Assembly (NCBI RefSeq): GCF_021729885.1
Contig: NZ_CP063401.1
Span: 4,146,501-4,210,500 of the forward strand
Origin: Devosia sp. SL43
GTDB lineage: Bacteria > Pseudomonadota > Alphaproteobacteria > Rhizobiales > Devosiaceae
Reading direction: 5' to 3'
Length of the DNA: 64,000 nt
In this document: positions 37,289-46,737 of the stretch, one piece after another
Position numbering within the stretch: the stretch's first letter is position 1
Layout: each line of letters opens with the position of its first letter
Notes under the pieces: model-generated
The model's input: only the letters and a program-made list of their open reading frames with translations
What the model was told of the DNA's origin: nothing
Database searches by the model: none
Made by a program: the position numbers and the translations under genes

Positions 37289-38208
37289 TGTCGCAGTTCC
37301 TGCCGATCCTCCTGGCTACGCTGATCGCCGGCACCCCGCTGGTCTATGCGGCTCTGGGTGAGCTGATCACCGAACGGGCCGGCGTGCTGAACATGGGCGT
37401 CGAGGGCATGATGGTGACGGGTGCCGTCGTCGCCTTCGCCGTCGCGCTCACCACCGGCAATCTGTGGCTCGGCGTGCTCGCCGCCATGGTGGCGGCGGGC
37501 ATTCTGTCGCTGTTGTTCTCTGTGCTGGCCATCACCTTCCGGGCCAACCAGGTCGCCGTTGGCCTTGCCATGACTATCTTCGGTACGAGCCTCGGCTCCT
37601 ATCTGGGCAAACCCTTCGTCGGCATGGCCTTGGTGCTCGATCCGTCGCAGGCAGCTGGCGGCTTTGCCCAGCTGCCGCTGGTGGGGCTGATCTTCTCGGC
37701 CATTCACCCGCTGGTCTGGCTGTCCTGGATCCTCTTCGCGGCGGTCTGGTATTTCCTTAGCCGCACCCGCGCCGGTCTGGCGTTGCGGGCGGTTGGTGAG
37801 TCCCCGACCTCGGCCCATGCTATCGGCTATCCGGTCGTCCGCATCCGCTACCTGGCAACGCTGTTCGGCGGCGCCATGGCCGGGGTCGCCGGCGCCTACA
37901 TGTCCACGGTTTATGCCTCCCTGTGGACCGAAGGGCTCATCGCCGGCCGCGGCTGGATCGCGGTGGCGCTGGTGGTGTTCGCCACCTGGCGGCCCGAGCG
38001 CTGCTTTGCTGGCGCCTACCTGTTCGGTGGCGCCACCATGGCCCAGCTCTTCGCCCAGAGTGCCGGCATCGGCGTGCCATCCGAACTGATGTCGGCCTTG
38101 CCGTATCTCGCCACCATCGTCGTCCTCGTCCTCATCTCCCGGGACGCTGCGCTCATGCGGCTCAGCGTCCCGGCCTCCCTGGGCAAACCCTTCGATCCGC
38201 AAGGGTAA
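37288..38208 (+). CDS. BMP-family ABC importer, permease 2
   Basis: 306 aa second permease (YufQ/NupQ-like), about 8-9 helices, with the family loop E-R-A-G-V-L-N-M-G-V-E-G-M-M near 29-42. The ATG shares its A with the preceding stop (TGATG). A GTG three bases earlier is an alternative. It forms the channel heterodimer with permease 1. Confidence 0.9.
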   Translation: MSQFLPILLATLIAGTPLVYAALGELITERAGVLNMGVEGMMVTGAVVAFAVALTTGNLWLGVLAAMVAAGILSLLFSVLAITFRANQVAVGLAMTIFGTSLGSYLGKPFVGMALVLDPSQAAGGFAQLPLVGLIFSAIHPLVWLSWILFAAVWYFLSRTRAGLALRAVGESPTSAHAIGYPVVRIRYLATLFGGAMAGVAGAYMSTVYASLWTEGLIAGRGWIAVALVVFATWRPERCFAGAYLFGGATMAQLFAQSAGIGVPSELMSALPYLATIVVLVLISRDAALMRLSVPASLGKPFDPQG

Positions 38209-38252
38209 CCCGCCTCCACCAGCAACGTCCCAAAACCGACAGGAAGGTTTCA

Positions 38253-39350
38253 ATGCTCCAGCTCAATCGCCGCAATTTCCTCAAGAGCGCCGCCGCCACG
38301 GCCCTACTCGCTGGCACCGGCCTGCCGGCCCTGGCCCAGGGCGAAAAGCTCAAGGTGGGCGTGATCCACATGGGCGCCATTTCCGATACGGGCTGGGAAT
38401 ACTTCCAGGCCCAGGCGTGGCGCGCCCTGCAGGCCGAGTTCCCCGACCAGGTTGAGGTCACTGTGCTCGAGAATATCGCCCAGATCCAGGATTGCGAGCG
38501 GCTGTTCCGCCAGTTGTCCACCCAAGGCCACCAGCTGATTTTCGGCACCACCTTCTCGCAATATGCTTCGCTCAAGAAGCTGGCCCCGACGCTGCCCAAC
38601 AGCCATTTCGAATGCTGCGCCGGCATCGATGCGGGTGACAATCTGGGCGTCTTCGAGGGCAAGCACCACGAGGGTACCTATCTCACTGGCATCGCGGCCG
38701 GCCGCATGACCAAATCCAACGTTCTCGGCTGGGTCGGCGCCTTCCCGGTGCCGCAGGTGATCTACAGCCTCAACGCCTTCCTGCTCGGCGCCCGCAGCGT
38801 CAATCCGGACGTGGTTCTTAAGGTGGTGTGGGCCAATGCCTGGGTCGATCCGGCCAAGGAAAAGGACGCCGTGGCCGCACTTGTGGCGCAGGGCGCCGAC
38901 GTGATCTCGGGCAGCCCCAATACGCCGGTCCAGGGCCTCGCCGCCGAGGAAAAGGGCGTCTGGTCGATCGGCTCGACCGGCGACTTCTCGGCCTATGTGA
39001 AAAAGGCGCAACTGGTCTCGTTCGAACTCGACTGGAGCGCGGCGCATATCGAAGCGGCCAAGGGTGTGCTGGCCGGAACCTGGGAACCGACCAACCGCTG
39101 GCGCGGCCTGGGTGACGGCGGCTTCGTCAAGATGACGACGTCCAGCCCGGACCTGCCAGCCGAAGTGGCCGCCGAAATGGCGACGGCCGAGGCCGCCATC
39201 ATTGCCGGTACGCTCAACCCATTTGCCGGCCCGATCAAGGACCAGGCTGGCGCCGAGAAAGTCGTCGCCGGCGCCGTGCTGCCCGATGAAGAGATCAAGG
39301 GCATGACCTGGTTGGTCGAAGGCGTCCAGGGAACCCTACCCAGCGCCTGA
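38253..39350 (+). CDS. BMP-family substrate-binding protein (Tat-exported)
   Basis: 365 aa periplasmic binding protein. The signal peptide carries a twin-arginine motif, N-R-R-N-F-L-K-S, and a cleavage site near A-L-A-Q (about residue 29), so it is folded before export. The mature part starts K-V-G-V-I-H-M-G and belongs to the BMP/PnrA type; it lacks a lipobox Cys. AGGAAGG precedes ATG. It delivers the cargo to the permeases encoded just upstream. Cargo cannot be named; family precedent favours nucleoside-like molecules. Confidence 0.9.
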   Translation: MLQLNRRNFLKSAAATALLAGTGLPALAQGEKLKVGVIHMGAISDTGWEYFQAQAWRALQAEFPDQVEVTVLENIAQIQDCERLFRQLSTQGHQLIFGTTFSQYASLKKLAPTLPNSHFECCAGIDAGDNLGVFEGKHHEGTYLTGIAAGRMTKSNVLGWVGAFPVPQVIYSLNAFLLGARSVNPDVVLKVVWANAWVDPAKEKDAVAALVAQGADVISGSPNTPVQGLAAEEKGVWSIGSTGDFSAYVKKAQLVSFELDWSAAHIEAAKGVLAGTWEPTNRWRGLGDGGFVKMTTSSPDLPAEVAAEMATAEAAIIAGTLNPFAGPIKDQAGAEKVVAGAVLPDEEIKGMTWLVEGVQGTLPSA

Positions 39351-39410
39351 TGACTGCCTGGCCGGCGGCGGCTGCATCCGTCGCCGGTCTCTACCATTCG
39401 AGGATGCATA

Positions 39411-40619
39411 ATGACCGATTTCGATTCCGTCTTTGCCAATGCGTTGCTTACGACCGGCGAGCGCGCCCATGTCGCGGTGACGGCAGGCCGTATCGCCGCC
39501 ATCGTGTCAGCCAGCGCGCCGATACCGGCTGCCGGAGTCACAACCGATCTTGCCGGGGCCATGCTGGTTCCAGGCTTCGTCGAAGGCCACATTCATCTCG
39601 ATACCAGCTTCTATGGCGATGCGTGGAAGCCGCACATCCCCTGCACTGATGGCTTCAATGTGCACGAGCGCGTAAAATTCCAAGCGCAGAACATGGCTAA
39701 CGCCGCCCCGATGGACAGAAGGGCGCGCGACCAGCTCGAGCTGTGCATCGGCCAGGGCAGCATCGCAATGCGCAGCCATGTCATGATCGATGCCTCGGTG
39801 GGTCTCAGCCACCTCGAAACCATCCTCAGGGTGCGCGACGACTATCGCGACCTGATCGATATCCAGCTCTGCGCCTTTCCGCAGAACGGCATTATCGCCA
39901 GCCCCGGCACGGCCGAGCTGATGGACCAGGCCATAGCCATGGGCTGCGACCTGGTCGGTGGGCTCGATCCTGCGACCTTCGACAGGGATATCGAGAAGCA
40001 TCTCGATGTGGTGTTCGGTATCGCCGAGCGGCGGGGTGTCGATGTCGACATTCACCTGCATGACGGCGGCACGCTGGGCGTGTTCGAAATCGAACAGATC
40101 GCCGAGCGCACGCGTGCCCTCGGCATGAACGGTCACGTCGCCGTGAGCCATGCCTATGGGTTGGGCGATATTCCGGCGGACGCGCAGAAGAGGATCGCGG
40201 CAAAGCTGGCCGCCTCCGGCGTCGCCATCATGACCAACGCGCCCGGCAGCTACTCCTTTCCCCCCGTCAGCATCCTGCGCAAGGCGGGCGTCACGGTGTT
40301 CAGCGGATCGGACAATATCCGCGACAGCTGGTGGCCCTATGGCGACGGTGACATGCTTGGCCGCGCCAACATCATCGGCTACCGCTCGGGCTTCTACGAA
40401 GACTGGGAACTGGCCTCTGCGTTCGATATCGTCACCACGGCCGGCGCAACAGCGCTGCGGCTGGAAGGGTATGGCATCGTGGCGGGGGCAAAGGCCGACT
40501 TCGTCACCTTCGCCGCCCAGCATATCCCCGAGGCCGTCGTCGCCGTACCAAGAGAGCGCTCCGTGTATAAAGGCGGCCGCCTCGTGGCCCGCAACGGCCA
40601 GTTGGTGGGCAGGGCCTGA
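39411..40619 (+). CDS. Amidohydrolase, cytosine deaminase/AtzC-like (first copy)
   Basis: 402-aa metal-dependent amidohydrolase. All metal ligands of the mononuclear type are visible: G-H-I-H-L-D near 58-63, D-I-H-L-H-D near 215, S-H-A-Y-G near 245 and the terminal Asp in S-G-S-D-N-I-R-D near 301. The Glu that shuttles protons in E. coli cytosine deaminase is replaced by Asp in H-L-H-D, a feature I associate with AtzC-like relatives. It probably deaminates or hydrolyses an aminated heterocycle brought in by the importer. The next gene starts within its stop. Confidence 0.85.
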   Translation: MTDFDSVFANALLTTGERAHVAVTAGRIAAIVSASAPIPAAGVTTDLAGAMLVPGFVEGHIHLDTSFYGDAWKPHIPCTDGFNVHERVKFQAQNMANAAPMDRRARDQLELCIGQGSIAMRSHVMIDASVGLSHLETILRVRDDYRDLIDIQLCAFPQNGIIASPGTAELMDQAIAMGCDLVGGLDPATFDRDIEKHLDVVFGIAERRGVDVDIHLHDGGTLGVFEIEQIAERTRALGMNGHVAVSHAYGLGDIPADAQKRIAAKLAASGVAIMTNAPGSYSFPPVSILRKAGVTVFSGSDNIRDSWWPYGDGDMLGRANIIGYRSGFYEDWELASAFDIVTTAGATALRLEGYGIVAGAKADFVTFAAQHIPEAVVAVPRERSVYKGGRLVARNGQLVGRA

Positions 40620-42202
40620 TGCTGGAAACCGCTCTCGGCTTCCGCGGCGCCTTCACCGCGCCGCATCGCGCGGCGGCGCTGACGGGCCGCGACATCCTCA
40701 ATGCCGGTGGTTCTGCCATCGAGGCAATGGTGGCGGCGGCTGCCACGATCGCAGTGGCCTATCCGCATATGAACGGGTTGGGTGGCGACGCTTTCTGGAT
40801 CATTCACCGGCCGGGGAGGGCGCCAGTCGCCATCTCGGGCGCCGGCCGGGCGGCGGCGCTCGCCACGGTTCAGCGTTACGCCGAGCGCGGCTATGGGGCC
40901 ATCCCGGTACGCGGACCGGACGCTGCCCTCGTCGTACCCGGTGCGGTGGCCACCTGGCAGGCAGCGCTCGACCTGTTGGGCGGCACTGCCCGCTTCACGG
41001 TGCCGGAGCTAATGGCTGATGCAATTGCCCTGGCGCGGGCCGGGGTGGCGGTGACTCCTATCCTCGAGCAGACCAGTGTTGCCAAGGCGGCAGAACTGGC
41101 GCCAGTTCCGGGTTTCTTGGCGATCCATCAGCCCGACGGCAGGCCACTTCACGCTGGGGATCGCTTCGTGCAGCCGGCGTTGGCCGGTACCCTGGAGCGG
41201 CTGGCAAGCGCCGGGCTCGACGACTTCTATCGTGGTGACATCGCAGCCACCCACGGCCAATATCTCGCGGACAGCGACAGCCCGTTGCGCCAGGATGACT
41301 TTGCCCCCTATCGCGCCGAAACCGGGGCGCCGTTGAGCGTCAAAACTTCGGCCGGCATGCTGCACACCACACCGCCGCCGACCCAGGGCGTCGCAACATT
41401 GATGGCGCTGGCGCTGTTTGACCGGCTGGGGGTGACCGAGGCGGATGGCTTCACGCATCTGCATGGGCTGGTCGAGGCCACCAAGCGCGCCTACAGCCTG
41501 CGCAACCGCCACGTGGCCGACCCGGATTTCATGACCGAGGACCTGCGGCACTGGCTGTCCGACACCTATCTCGACACCCTCGCCGCCAGCATCGACCAGC
41601 ACCGCGCTTCACCCTGGCCCGAACCGTCCTCGCCCGGCGACACGATCTGGATGGGCGCCAGCGATGCCAGCGGCATGGTGGTGAGCTTCATCCAGAGCCT
41701 CTACTGGGAGTATGGCTCAGGCCTCACATGCCCCGCCACCGGCATCACCTTCGAGAACCGAGGCGCCGGCTTTTCCCTCAAGCCCGGCCCGAACCAGCTC
41801 GCGCCCGGCAAGCGTCCGTTCCACACGCTCAACCCGGGGCTCGCTCAGTTGAACGATGGCCGTGTGCTGGCCTTTGGTACCCAGGGCGGCGAGGGCCAAC
41901 CACAGACCATGACGGCAATCTTTTCGCGCTATGCCCAGTTCGGCCAGGGCCTGCAGCGCGCCATCACCGCGCCGCGCTGGCTGCTGGGGACGACCTGGGC
42001 CGACGTGACCACGACGCTCAAGCTCGAGAGCCGTTTCGATCCCGGGCTGGTAGCCGCGCTCACGGCGGCAGGGCACGTGACCGAAGTGGTGCACGATTTC
42101 GATCCGATGATGGGTCAGGCAGGCGCCGTGGTCCATCATCGGAATGGCCTCATGGAAGCAGCGACCGACCCGCGTTCCGATGGCGCCGCAATCGCCTTCT
42201 GA
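40619..42202 (+). CDS. Gamma-glutamyltransferase-family Ntn hydrolase, oxamate amidohydrolase (HpxW)-like
   Basis: 527-aa self-processing N-terminal-nucleophile hydrolase. The expected cleavage and catalytic residue is Thr342 in P-G-D-T-I-W-M-G. V-A-Y-P-H-M-N-G-L-G-G-D-A-F-W near 47-60 and S-F-I-Q-S-L-Y-W-E-Y-G-S-G with N-R-G-A-G-F-S-L resemble HpxW (oxamate amidohydrolase of purine/allantoin breakdown) more than true gamma-glutamyltransferases, and there is no signal peptide, so it is cytoplasmic. It could release ammonia from a terminal amide. Start overlaps the previous stop by one base. Confidence 0.82.
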   Translation: MLETALGFRGAFTAPHRAAALTGRDILNAGGSAIEAMVAAAATIAVAYPHMNGLGGDAFWIIHRPGRAPVAISGAGRAAALATVQRYAERGYGAIPVRGPDAALVVPGAVATWQAALDLLGGTARFTVPELMADAIALARAGVAVTPILEQTSVAKAAELAPVPGFLAIHQPDGRPLHAGDRFVQPALAGTLERLASAGLDDFYRGDIAATHGQYLADSDSPLRQDDFAPYRAETGAPLSVKTSAGMLHTTPPPTQGVATLMALALFDRLGVTEADGFTHLHGLVEATKRAYSLRNRHVADPDFMTEDLRHWLSDTYLDTLAASIDQHRASPWPEPSSPGDTIWMGASDASGMVVSFIQSLYWEYGSGLTCPATGITFENRGAGFSLKPGPNQLAPGKRPFHTLNPGLAQLNDGRVLAFGTQGGEGQPQTMTAIFSRYAQFGQGLQRAITAPRWLLGTTWADVTTTLKLESRFDPGLVAALTAAGHVTEVVHDFDPMMGQAGAVVHHRNGLMEAATDPRSDGAAIAF

Positions 42203-42218
42203 CCCTGAAAGCCCCCGC

Positions 42219-43046
42219 ATGGACCTCACCTTCACGCCCATCGAACTTGTCCTGTTGATCGGCGGACTGAGCTTGGCCTCGATCATTGCCGGCATTGTCG
42301 CCGGACTGCTCGGGGTGGGCGGCGGTATCGTCATCGTGCCCGTGTTGTTCTGGGTATTTACCTTCACCAGCTTCCCCGAGGAGTTGGCAATGCACATGGC
42401 GGTGGCGACGTCGCTGGCGACGATCATCACCACCTCCGTGGCCTCGATGCGGGCGCACCACAAGAAGGGAGCGGTGGATTTCGATCTGCTGCGCAGATGG
42501 GCGCCGGCCCTCGCCATCGGCGCGCTCGCAGGAGGTTTGGCGGCCCGGTATTTCGACGCTGCGGTGCTGACCGGGGTGTTTGGTATCGTCGGTCTCGCCG
42601 TTGCCATAAACCTGGCTACACCGCGCAATCTCGTCATTGGCGAACACCTGCCGCGCTCGCCCGTTCAGGTTGCCATCGCCACTGTCATCGGCTTCGTCTC
42701 GTCGCTGATGGGCATCGGCGGTGGCACGCTGGGTGTGCCAACGCTGGCTGCGTTTTCCTATCCCATCCATCGCGCCGTCGGAACGGCTTCGGCCTTCGGC
42801 ATTGTCATCGCCATTCCTGCCGTACTCGGTTTCATCGTCTCCGGCTGGGACGCCCCCGGCCGGCCACCGCTGTCGCTGGGTTATGTCAGCCTCGTCGCGA
42901 CAGCCATCATACTGCCCTTCACCACCTATTTCGCACCCTTTGGTGCGCGGCTGGCGCATGCGCTGGAGCCGGTCTGGGTGAAGCGGGCATTCTCGATCTT
43001 TCTCGCCATTACAGCGGTCAAGATGCTGCATTCGAGCCTGACCTGA
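42219..43046 (+). CDS. TauE/SafE-family membrane permease
   Basis: 275 aa, about eight helices, with the duplicated family motif G-L-L-G-V-G-G-G-I-V-I-V-P near 27-40 and S-S-L-M-G-I-G-G-G-T-L-G-V-P near 165-178. Members move sulfonates, sulfite, or small carboxylates. Here it sits between two hydrolase genes and shares a stop/start (TGATG) with the next, so it may export an acidic end product such as an oxalate- or sulfonate-like anion. Cargo and direction are inference. Confidence 0.85.
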   Translation: MDLTFTPIELVLLIGGLSLASIIAGIVAGLLGVGGGIVIVPVLFWVFTFTSFPEELAMHMAVATSLATIITTSVASMRAHHKKGAVDFDLLRRWAPALAIGALAGGLAARYFDAAVLTGVFGIVGLAVAINLATPRNLVIGEHLPRSPVQVAIATVIGFVSSLMGIGGGTLGVPTLAAFSYPIHRAVGTASAFGIVIAIPAVLGFIVSGWDAPGRPPLSLGYVSLVATAIILPFTTYFAPFGARLAHALEPVWVKRAFSIFLAITAVKMLHSSLT

Positions 43047-44269
43047 TGCTTGTCGATCTGGTCATAACCGGCGCCACGCTGGCGGAACATGCCGTGCCGA
43101 TGGACATTGCTGTCGGCAATGGCCTGATCCTGGATATCGCCCCTGCCATTGCATCGAACGCGCCGCGCTTTGCGGCTGACGGCCGGTTGCTGGCCGCGGG
43201 GTTCGTCGAGTGTCATATCCATCTCGACAAGGCCGACATCCTCGATCGGTGCATCCTGGCCCAGGGCACCTTGGCCGAGGCCGTCGCCGAAACGGCTCGG
43301 CTAAAGGCCGTTTTCACCGAGCAAGACGTCTATGCCCGCGCATCGCGGATCGTCGAACAGGCCATCAGCCATGGCACGACAGTCATGCGGACGTTTGTCG
43401 AGATCGACCCTCGCGCCGGTCTGCGATCCTTTGAGGCGATCAAGGCCGTTCGCCGCGACTATGCCGGCGCCATCGATATCGAGATCTGCGCGTTTGCCCA
43501 GGAAGGTCTGACCAACGAACCAGAAACCGAAGGGCTGCTGGCCATGGCCCTCGCCGATGGCGCGGACCTTGTGGGTGGGTGCAGCTATACGGACCCAGAC
43601 CCGGCCGGGCATATCGCCCGCATTTTTGACCTGGCCGAGCGCTTCAACGTGGCCGCCGATTTCCATGTTGATTTCGACCTGGACCCTGCCGGGTCCGACT
43701 TGCCCGCTATTATTGCCGAAACCGAGAAGCGGGGTTGGCAGGGGCGGGTGGCCTGCGGCCACGTCACCAAGCTCGCTGCCATGGGGCGTGAAGCGGTGGC
43801 GGCCGTGGCGGTGCAGTTGCACCGGGCGGGCATTGGCGTCGTCGCCTTGCCATCGACCGATCTTTTCCTGCTCGGCCGGGACGCCGAAATGCTCGCGCCG
43901 CGCGGCGTGGCGCCCCTGCAGCAGTTGGCCTCAGCGGGTGTGCTGACGGCGATTGCCAGCAACAATATCATCAATCCCTTCACACCCTTCGGCGATGCCA
44001 GCCTATTGCGGCAGGCCAACCTTTTCGCCAACATCGCGCATCTGTCGCGTAAGGCCGATGTCGATCTCGCCTTTGCGGCCATCGGTGCCAATCCGGCGCG
44101 ACTGCTCGGCAGGTCGCACGGAATTGCGGTCGGCGCATCCGCCGATCTCGTGCTCATCGACGCGGTCAGTCCGGCTGATGCGGTGCGCCGTGCGGCACCG
44201 GTACTGGCCGGCTGGAAGGCCGGACGGCAGACGTTCTTTCGCCCGGCGGCGACGCTGCTGCGCCCCTAA
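43046..44269 (+). CDS. Amidohydrolase, cytosine deaminase-like with altered active site
   Basis: 407 aa. The N-terminal metal motif is intact (C-H-I-H-L-D-K-A near 56-63) and so are H-V-D-F (near 205) and C-G-H-V-T-K (near 240). The terminal ligand, Asp in E. coli cytosine deaminase, appears as Asn in A-S-N-N-I-I-N-P-F near 307, and the proton-shuttle Glu after H-V-D is Phe. Either the chemistry differs from deamination or the protein is a distinct subfamily. Start overlaps the preceding stop; the stop overlaps the convergent amidohydrolase by four bases. Confidence 0.82.
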   Translation: MLVDLVITGATLAEHAVPMDIAVGNGLILDIAPAIASNAPRFAADGRLLAAGFVECHIHLDKADILDRCILAQGTLAEAVAETARLKAVFTEQDVYARASRIVEQAISHGTTVMRTFVEIDPRAGLRSFEAIKAVRRDYAGAIDIEICAFAQEGLTNEPETEGLLAMALADGADLVGGCSYTDPDPAGHIARIFDLAERFNVAADFHVDFDLDPAGSDLPAIIAETEKRGWQGRVACGHVTKLAAMGREAVAAVAVQLHRAGIGVVALPSTDLFLLGRDAEMLAPRGVAPLQQLASAGVLTAIASNNIINPFTPFGDASLLRQANLFANIAHLSRKADVDLAFAAIGANPARLLGRSHGIAVGASADLVLIDAVSPADAVRRAAPVLAGWKAGRQTFFRPAATLLRP

Positions 44270-45810
44270 TCGGACATGCTGTTGTAGCGGTACGGACGCC
44301 AGGTATCGGCGACGAGCCGCCGATGCTGATCCATCGCCACCGGCACGATCTGATCGACCATCGCTGCCGCCTGCCGTTCGGCATCGGTCAGTGGCCGGCG
44401 CATTTCCTCGGCGATTTCTGCCATGACGGCATCGCGGTCGATGCCGATGACGCGCCCATTGGCGACCACCTGCCGGCCGCCGACGAACACCTGCTCGACC
44501 GCCTGGCTCTTGGCCCGCATCAGGACGGTATCGACAAGCGGGGTGCGTGGATCGACAGCCGGCCGTTCGACTTCTGCCCGATCCAACAGCACGATATCGG
44601 CGGCGCGCCCGACCTCAAGGCGCCCAATGCGATCACCGAAGCCGGCAGTCATCGCGCCATGCTCGGTCGCCATGCGCAGGACCTGCGTCGCGGAGGCCCT
44701 CGTGTTCCACAGCCCGGTCTCGCGGTGTAGCGCCCAGACCAGCTTGATCTCGGCGAGCATATCGCGATCGTCGTTGATGCCTGACTGATCGATTCCAAGT
44801 GCTACCCGCAGGCCGCGCTCCAGCATGCGGTTAACTGGCGCGATGCCACTGCCCAGCCGCAGGCCAGAACTGGCATTGTGGCATATGGTGCAGTCCTGCT
44901 CGGCCAGCAGGTCCATATCATCGCGGCTGAGCCAGTTGCCGTGGCCAAGCGTGACGTTGGGGCCGAGGCAACCCAGATGATGCAGGTGCGCTACGGCGCT
45001 GCGGCCGGTTCTTTCCCGCGCAAAGTGCGCCTGCCGCTCTGTCTCAAGCAGGTGCATGTGGATCTGCGAACCGGCGCTGCGGGCGGTATCAAAGATCAAG
45101 CCCAGCGCCTCGTCGCTGCACCAGTGCAGGTTCGCCGGCGCGAGGTTGAGCCGGACATGGTCCGAGCCGCCCCAGCGCTCAACAAGACCGGCATAGAATT
45201 CCATGAGTTCGGGCACCGGCACGGCTTCTGCGGCGAGCTGGGCGCCCAGCCATTCAGCAACTTCCGGGGGCAGGGCGGCCAGCAAGGTTGCGTCGTCCTC
45301 ATAGGTCAGCCGATTGCGATCGCGGATCATGAACGAGAAACCGGCTCGCATGCCGATCTCACCATAGGCGCCGAGAACCCCGTCGGCGGTCTGTTGCCAG
45401 GACTCTGGCGGACCCGACACTCCGCCATGAATGTGATGCACTGTGGTCGTGCCGCTCTCCAGCATTTCGATGGCCGAATAGAGCGTGTCGAGCCGCAGCG
45501 GCACGCGCCGCAATGCGCGAAAGCGCGGCAGCCAGAATTCGAGCGGTGCGAAAGGCACACCATGCATCAATGGGGTTATGCCCGAATGATGGTGACCGTT
45601 GACCATGCCCGGCATGGCGATCATCCCCGGTCCGCCATGGCGCGGAAGATCGGGAAAGCGGGAGCGAAGATCGGCCGCCGAACCAATCTCGGCAATATTG
45701 CCATCGACGGCGTGAATAGCGGCGTCCACCATCGTGGTGAAGCCATCGGCAGCGTCAACACCGCAGAGGATGGCGCCGGCTTCAATCAGACAATCGGGCG
45801 CTGGCGTCAT
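44266..45810 (-). CDS. TRZ/ATZ-type amidohydrolase (SsnA/guanine-deaminase-like)
   Basis: 514-aa metal-dependent hydrolase of the triazine hydrolase/guanine deaminase class. Metal and catalytic residues: N-G-H-H-H-S-G near 71-77, H-M-H-L-L-E-T-E near 250, G-H-G-N-W near 290 and the terminal Asp in L-G-I-D-Q-S-G near 345. ATG 45810 has GGGGA eight bases upstream and begins three bases after the DUF1989 stop, so it is the third gene of the minus-strand unit with the RHH and DUF1989 genes. Likely substrate is an amino-heterocycle; the exact one is unknown. Confidence 0.85.
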   Translation of the reverse strand: MTPAPDCLIEAGAILCGVDAADGFTTMVDAAIHAVDGNIAEIGSAADLRSRFPDLPRHGGPGMIAMPGMVNGHHHSGITPLMHGVPFAPLEFWLPRFRALRRVPLRLDTLYSAIEMLESGTTTVHHIHGGVSGPPESWQQTADGVLGAYGEIGMRAGFSFMIRDRNRLTYEDDATLLAALPPEVAEWLGAQLAAEAVPVPELMEFYAGLVERWGGSDHVRLNLAPANLHWCSDEALGLIFDTARSAGSQIHMHLLETERQAHFARERTGRSAVAHLHHLGCLGPNVTLGHGNWLSRDDMDLLAEQDCTICHNASSGLRLGSGIAPVNRMLERGLRVALGIDQSGINDDRDMLAEIKLVWALHRETGLWNTRASATQVLRMATEHGAMTAGFGDRIGRLEVGRAADIVLLDRAEVERPAVDPRTPLVDTVLMRAKSQAVEQVFVGGRQVVANGRVIGIDRDAVMAEIAEEMRRPLTDAERQAAAMVDQIVPVAMDQHRRLVADTWRPYRYNSMSD

Positions 45811-45813
45811 CGT

Positions 45814-46737
45814 TCAATCCCCGATGGCCGGGGCGCCACTGGCGGCGGCGAGATAGCGCTCTTCCCACCAGGTGAAGACCAGGTCGCGCAAGGCCTGGGC
45901 GTCATCGTCGCCATATTGGGGGAGCTTGACCGCATCGAACAGTGCCGCCTCGTCATCGGTCAACTCCACAGCCACGGGCTGGCGAACGATGGGCACGTTG
46001 GTGAATTCGGGACGATAAGCGGTATCGCGGCGCAGTTCGCGGTCGGCCTTGATATTGGGCTGGCGGAAATCGGCGGGCGTGCGCTGGCTCTTGAGCACCG
46101 GCGTCCTGGGAACCGCTGCCATGTCGTCCGCCGTGGCCTCGAAGATAGTCATTTTGATCGGCTTCAACCCGAAATTTGACGTGCGCATGATGTCGGCGCC
46201 GCAGACATTGGGCACGGCCAATACGTCCACCAGCGCCAGCAGGTCGACATAGTCGCCGGCCTTGCTGGTCTGCCTTGTGATCGAGGCCCGGCCCTCCAGG
46301 GTGACCTCGGTATTCATGAAGAAATTGAAGCTGTCATGCACGTCATCCGGGGTCAGCCCATACTCGCGCTGCGCCTCGGACTGGATGTCGTGGCAGTTGG
46401 TATGCGCATCGAAGCCATAGGCGCTTTCGTAGAGATAGGCCGAGCAGCGCGGGAACAGCACGTCGTTGCGTCCGTACGTGTCTTCGAGAATGTAGAGCAT
46501 GGCCCGCTCGCGCGGCGGCTGCGACCACAGGAACGTACCCTGGCTAGGGTTGAAGCCGTGCACGGTGCGAGTCCGCCCGCAATGCATGAACTCCTTGTAG
46601 TCATGCAGGTTGAAGGCGTTGAAATCGACGCATTGCCCACCCTCGACCTGCTCGATACGCAGGATCTGGCCGGCCAGCAGTTCGATGGCCTTGCCGGTGC
46701 CTGGCTCGAGAACAAGCTCCGAGATGATGGTTCTCAT
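45814..46737 (-). CDS. DUF1989 (urea-carboxylase-associated) protein
   Basis: 307 aa. The DUF1989 core spans roughly residues 15-190 with G-Q-C-V-D-F-N-A-F-N-L near 34-44, the segment D-V-L-F-P-R-C-S-A, and N-F-F-M-N-T near 145. Two family members form carboxyguanidine deiminase (CgdAB) beside guanidine carboxylase, but those are shorter; this one has a C-terminal extension of about 100 residues. A role in C-N hydrolysis of a guanidino- or urea-like compound is plausible, not shown. Its ATG overlaps the RHH stop (ATGA). Confidence 0.8.
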   Translation of the reverse strand: MRTIISELVLEPGTGKAIELLAGQILRIEQVEGGQCVDFNAFNLHDYKEFMHCGRTRTVHGFNPSQGTFLWSQPPRERAMLYILEDTYGRNDVLFPRCSAYLYESAYGFDAHTNCHDIQSEAQREYGLTPDDVHDSFNFFMNTEVTLEGRASITRQTSKAGDYVDLLALVDVLAVPNVCGADIMRTSNFGLKPIKMTIFEATADDMAAVPRTPVLKSQRTPADFRQPNIKADRELRRDTAYRPEFTNVPIVRQPVAVELTDDEAALFDAVKLPQYGDDDAQALRDLVFTWWEERYLAAASGAPAIGD

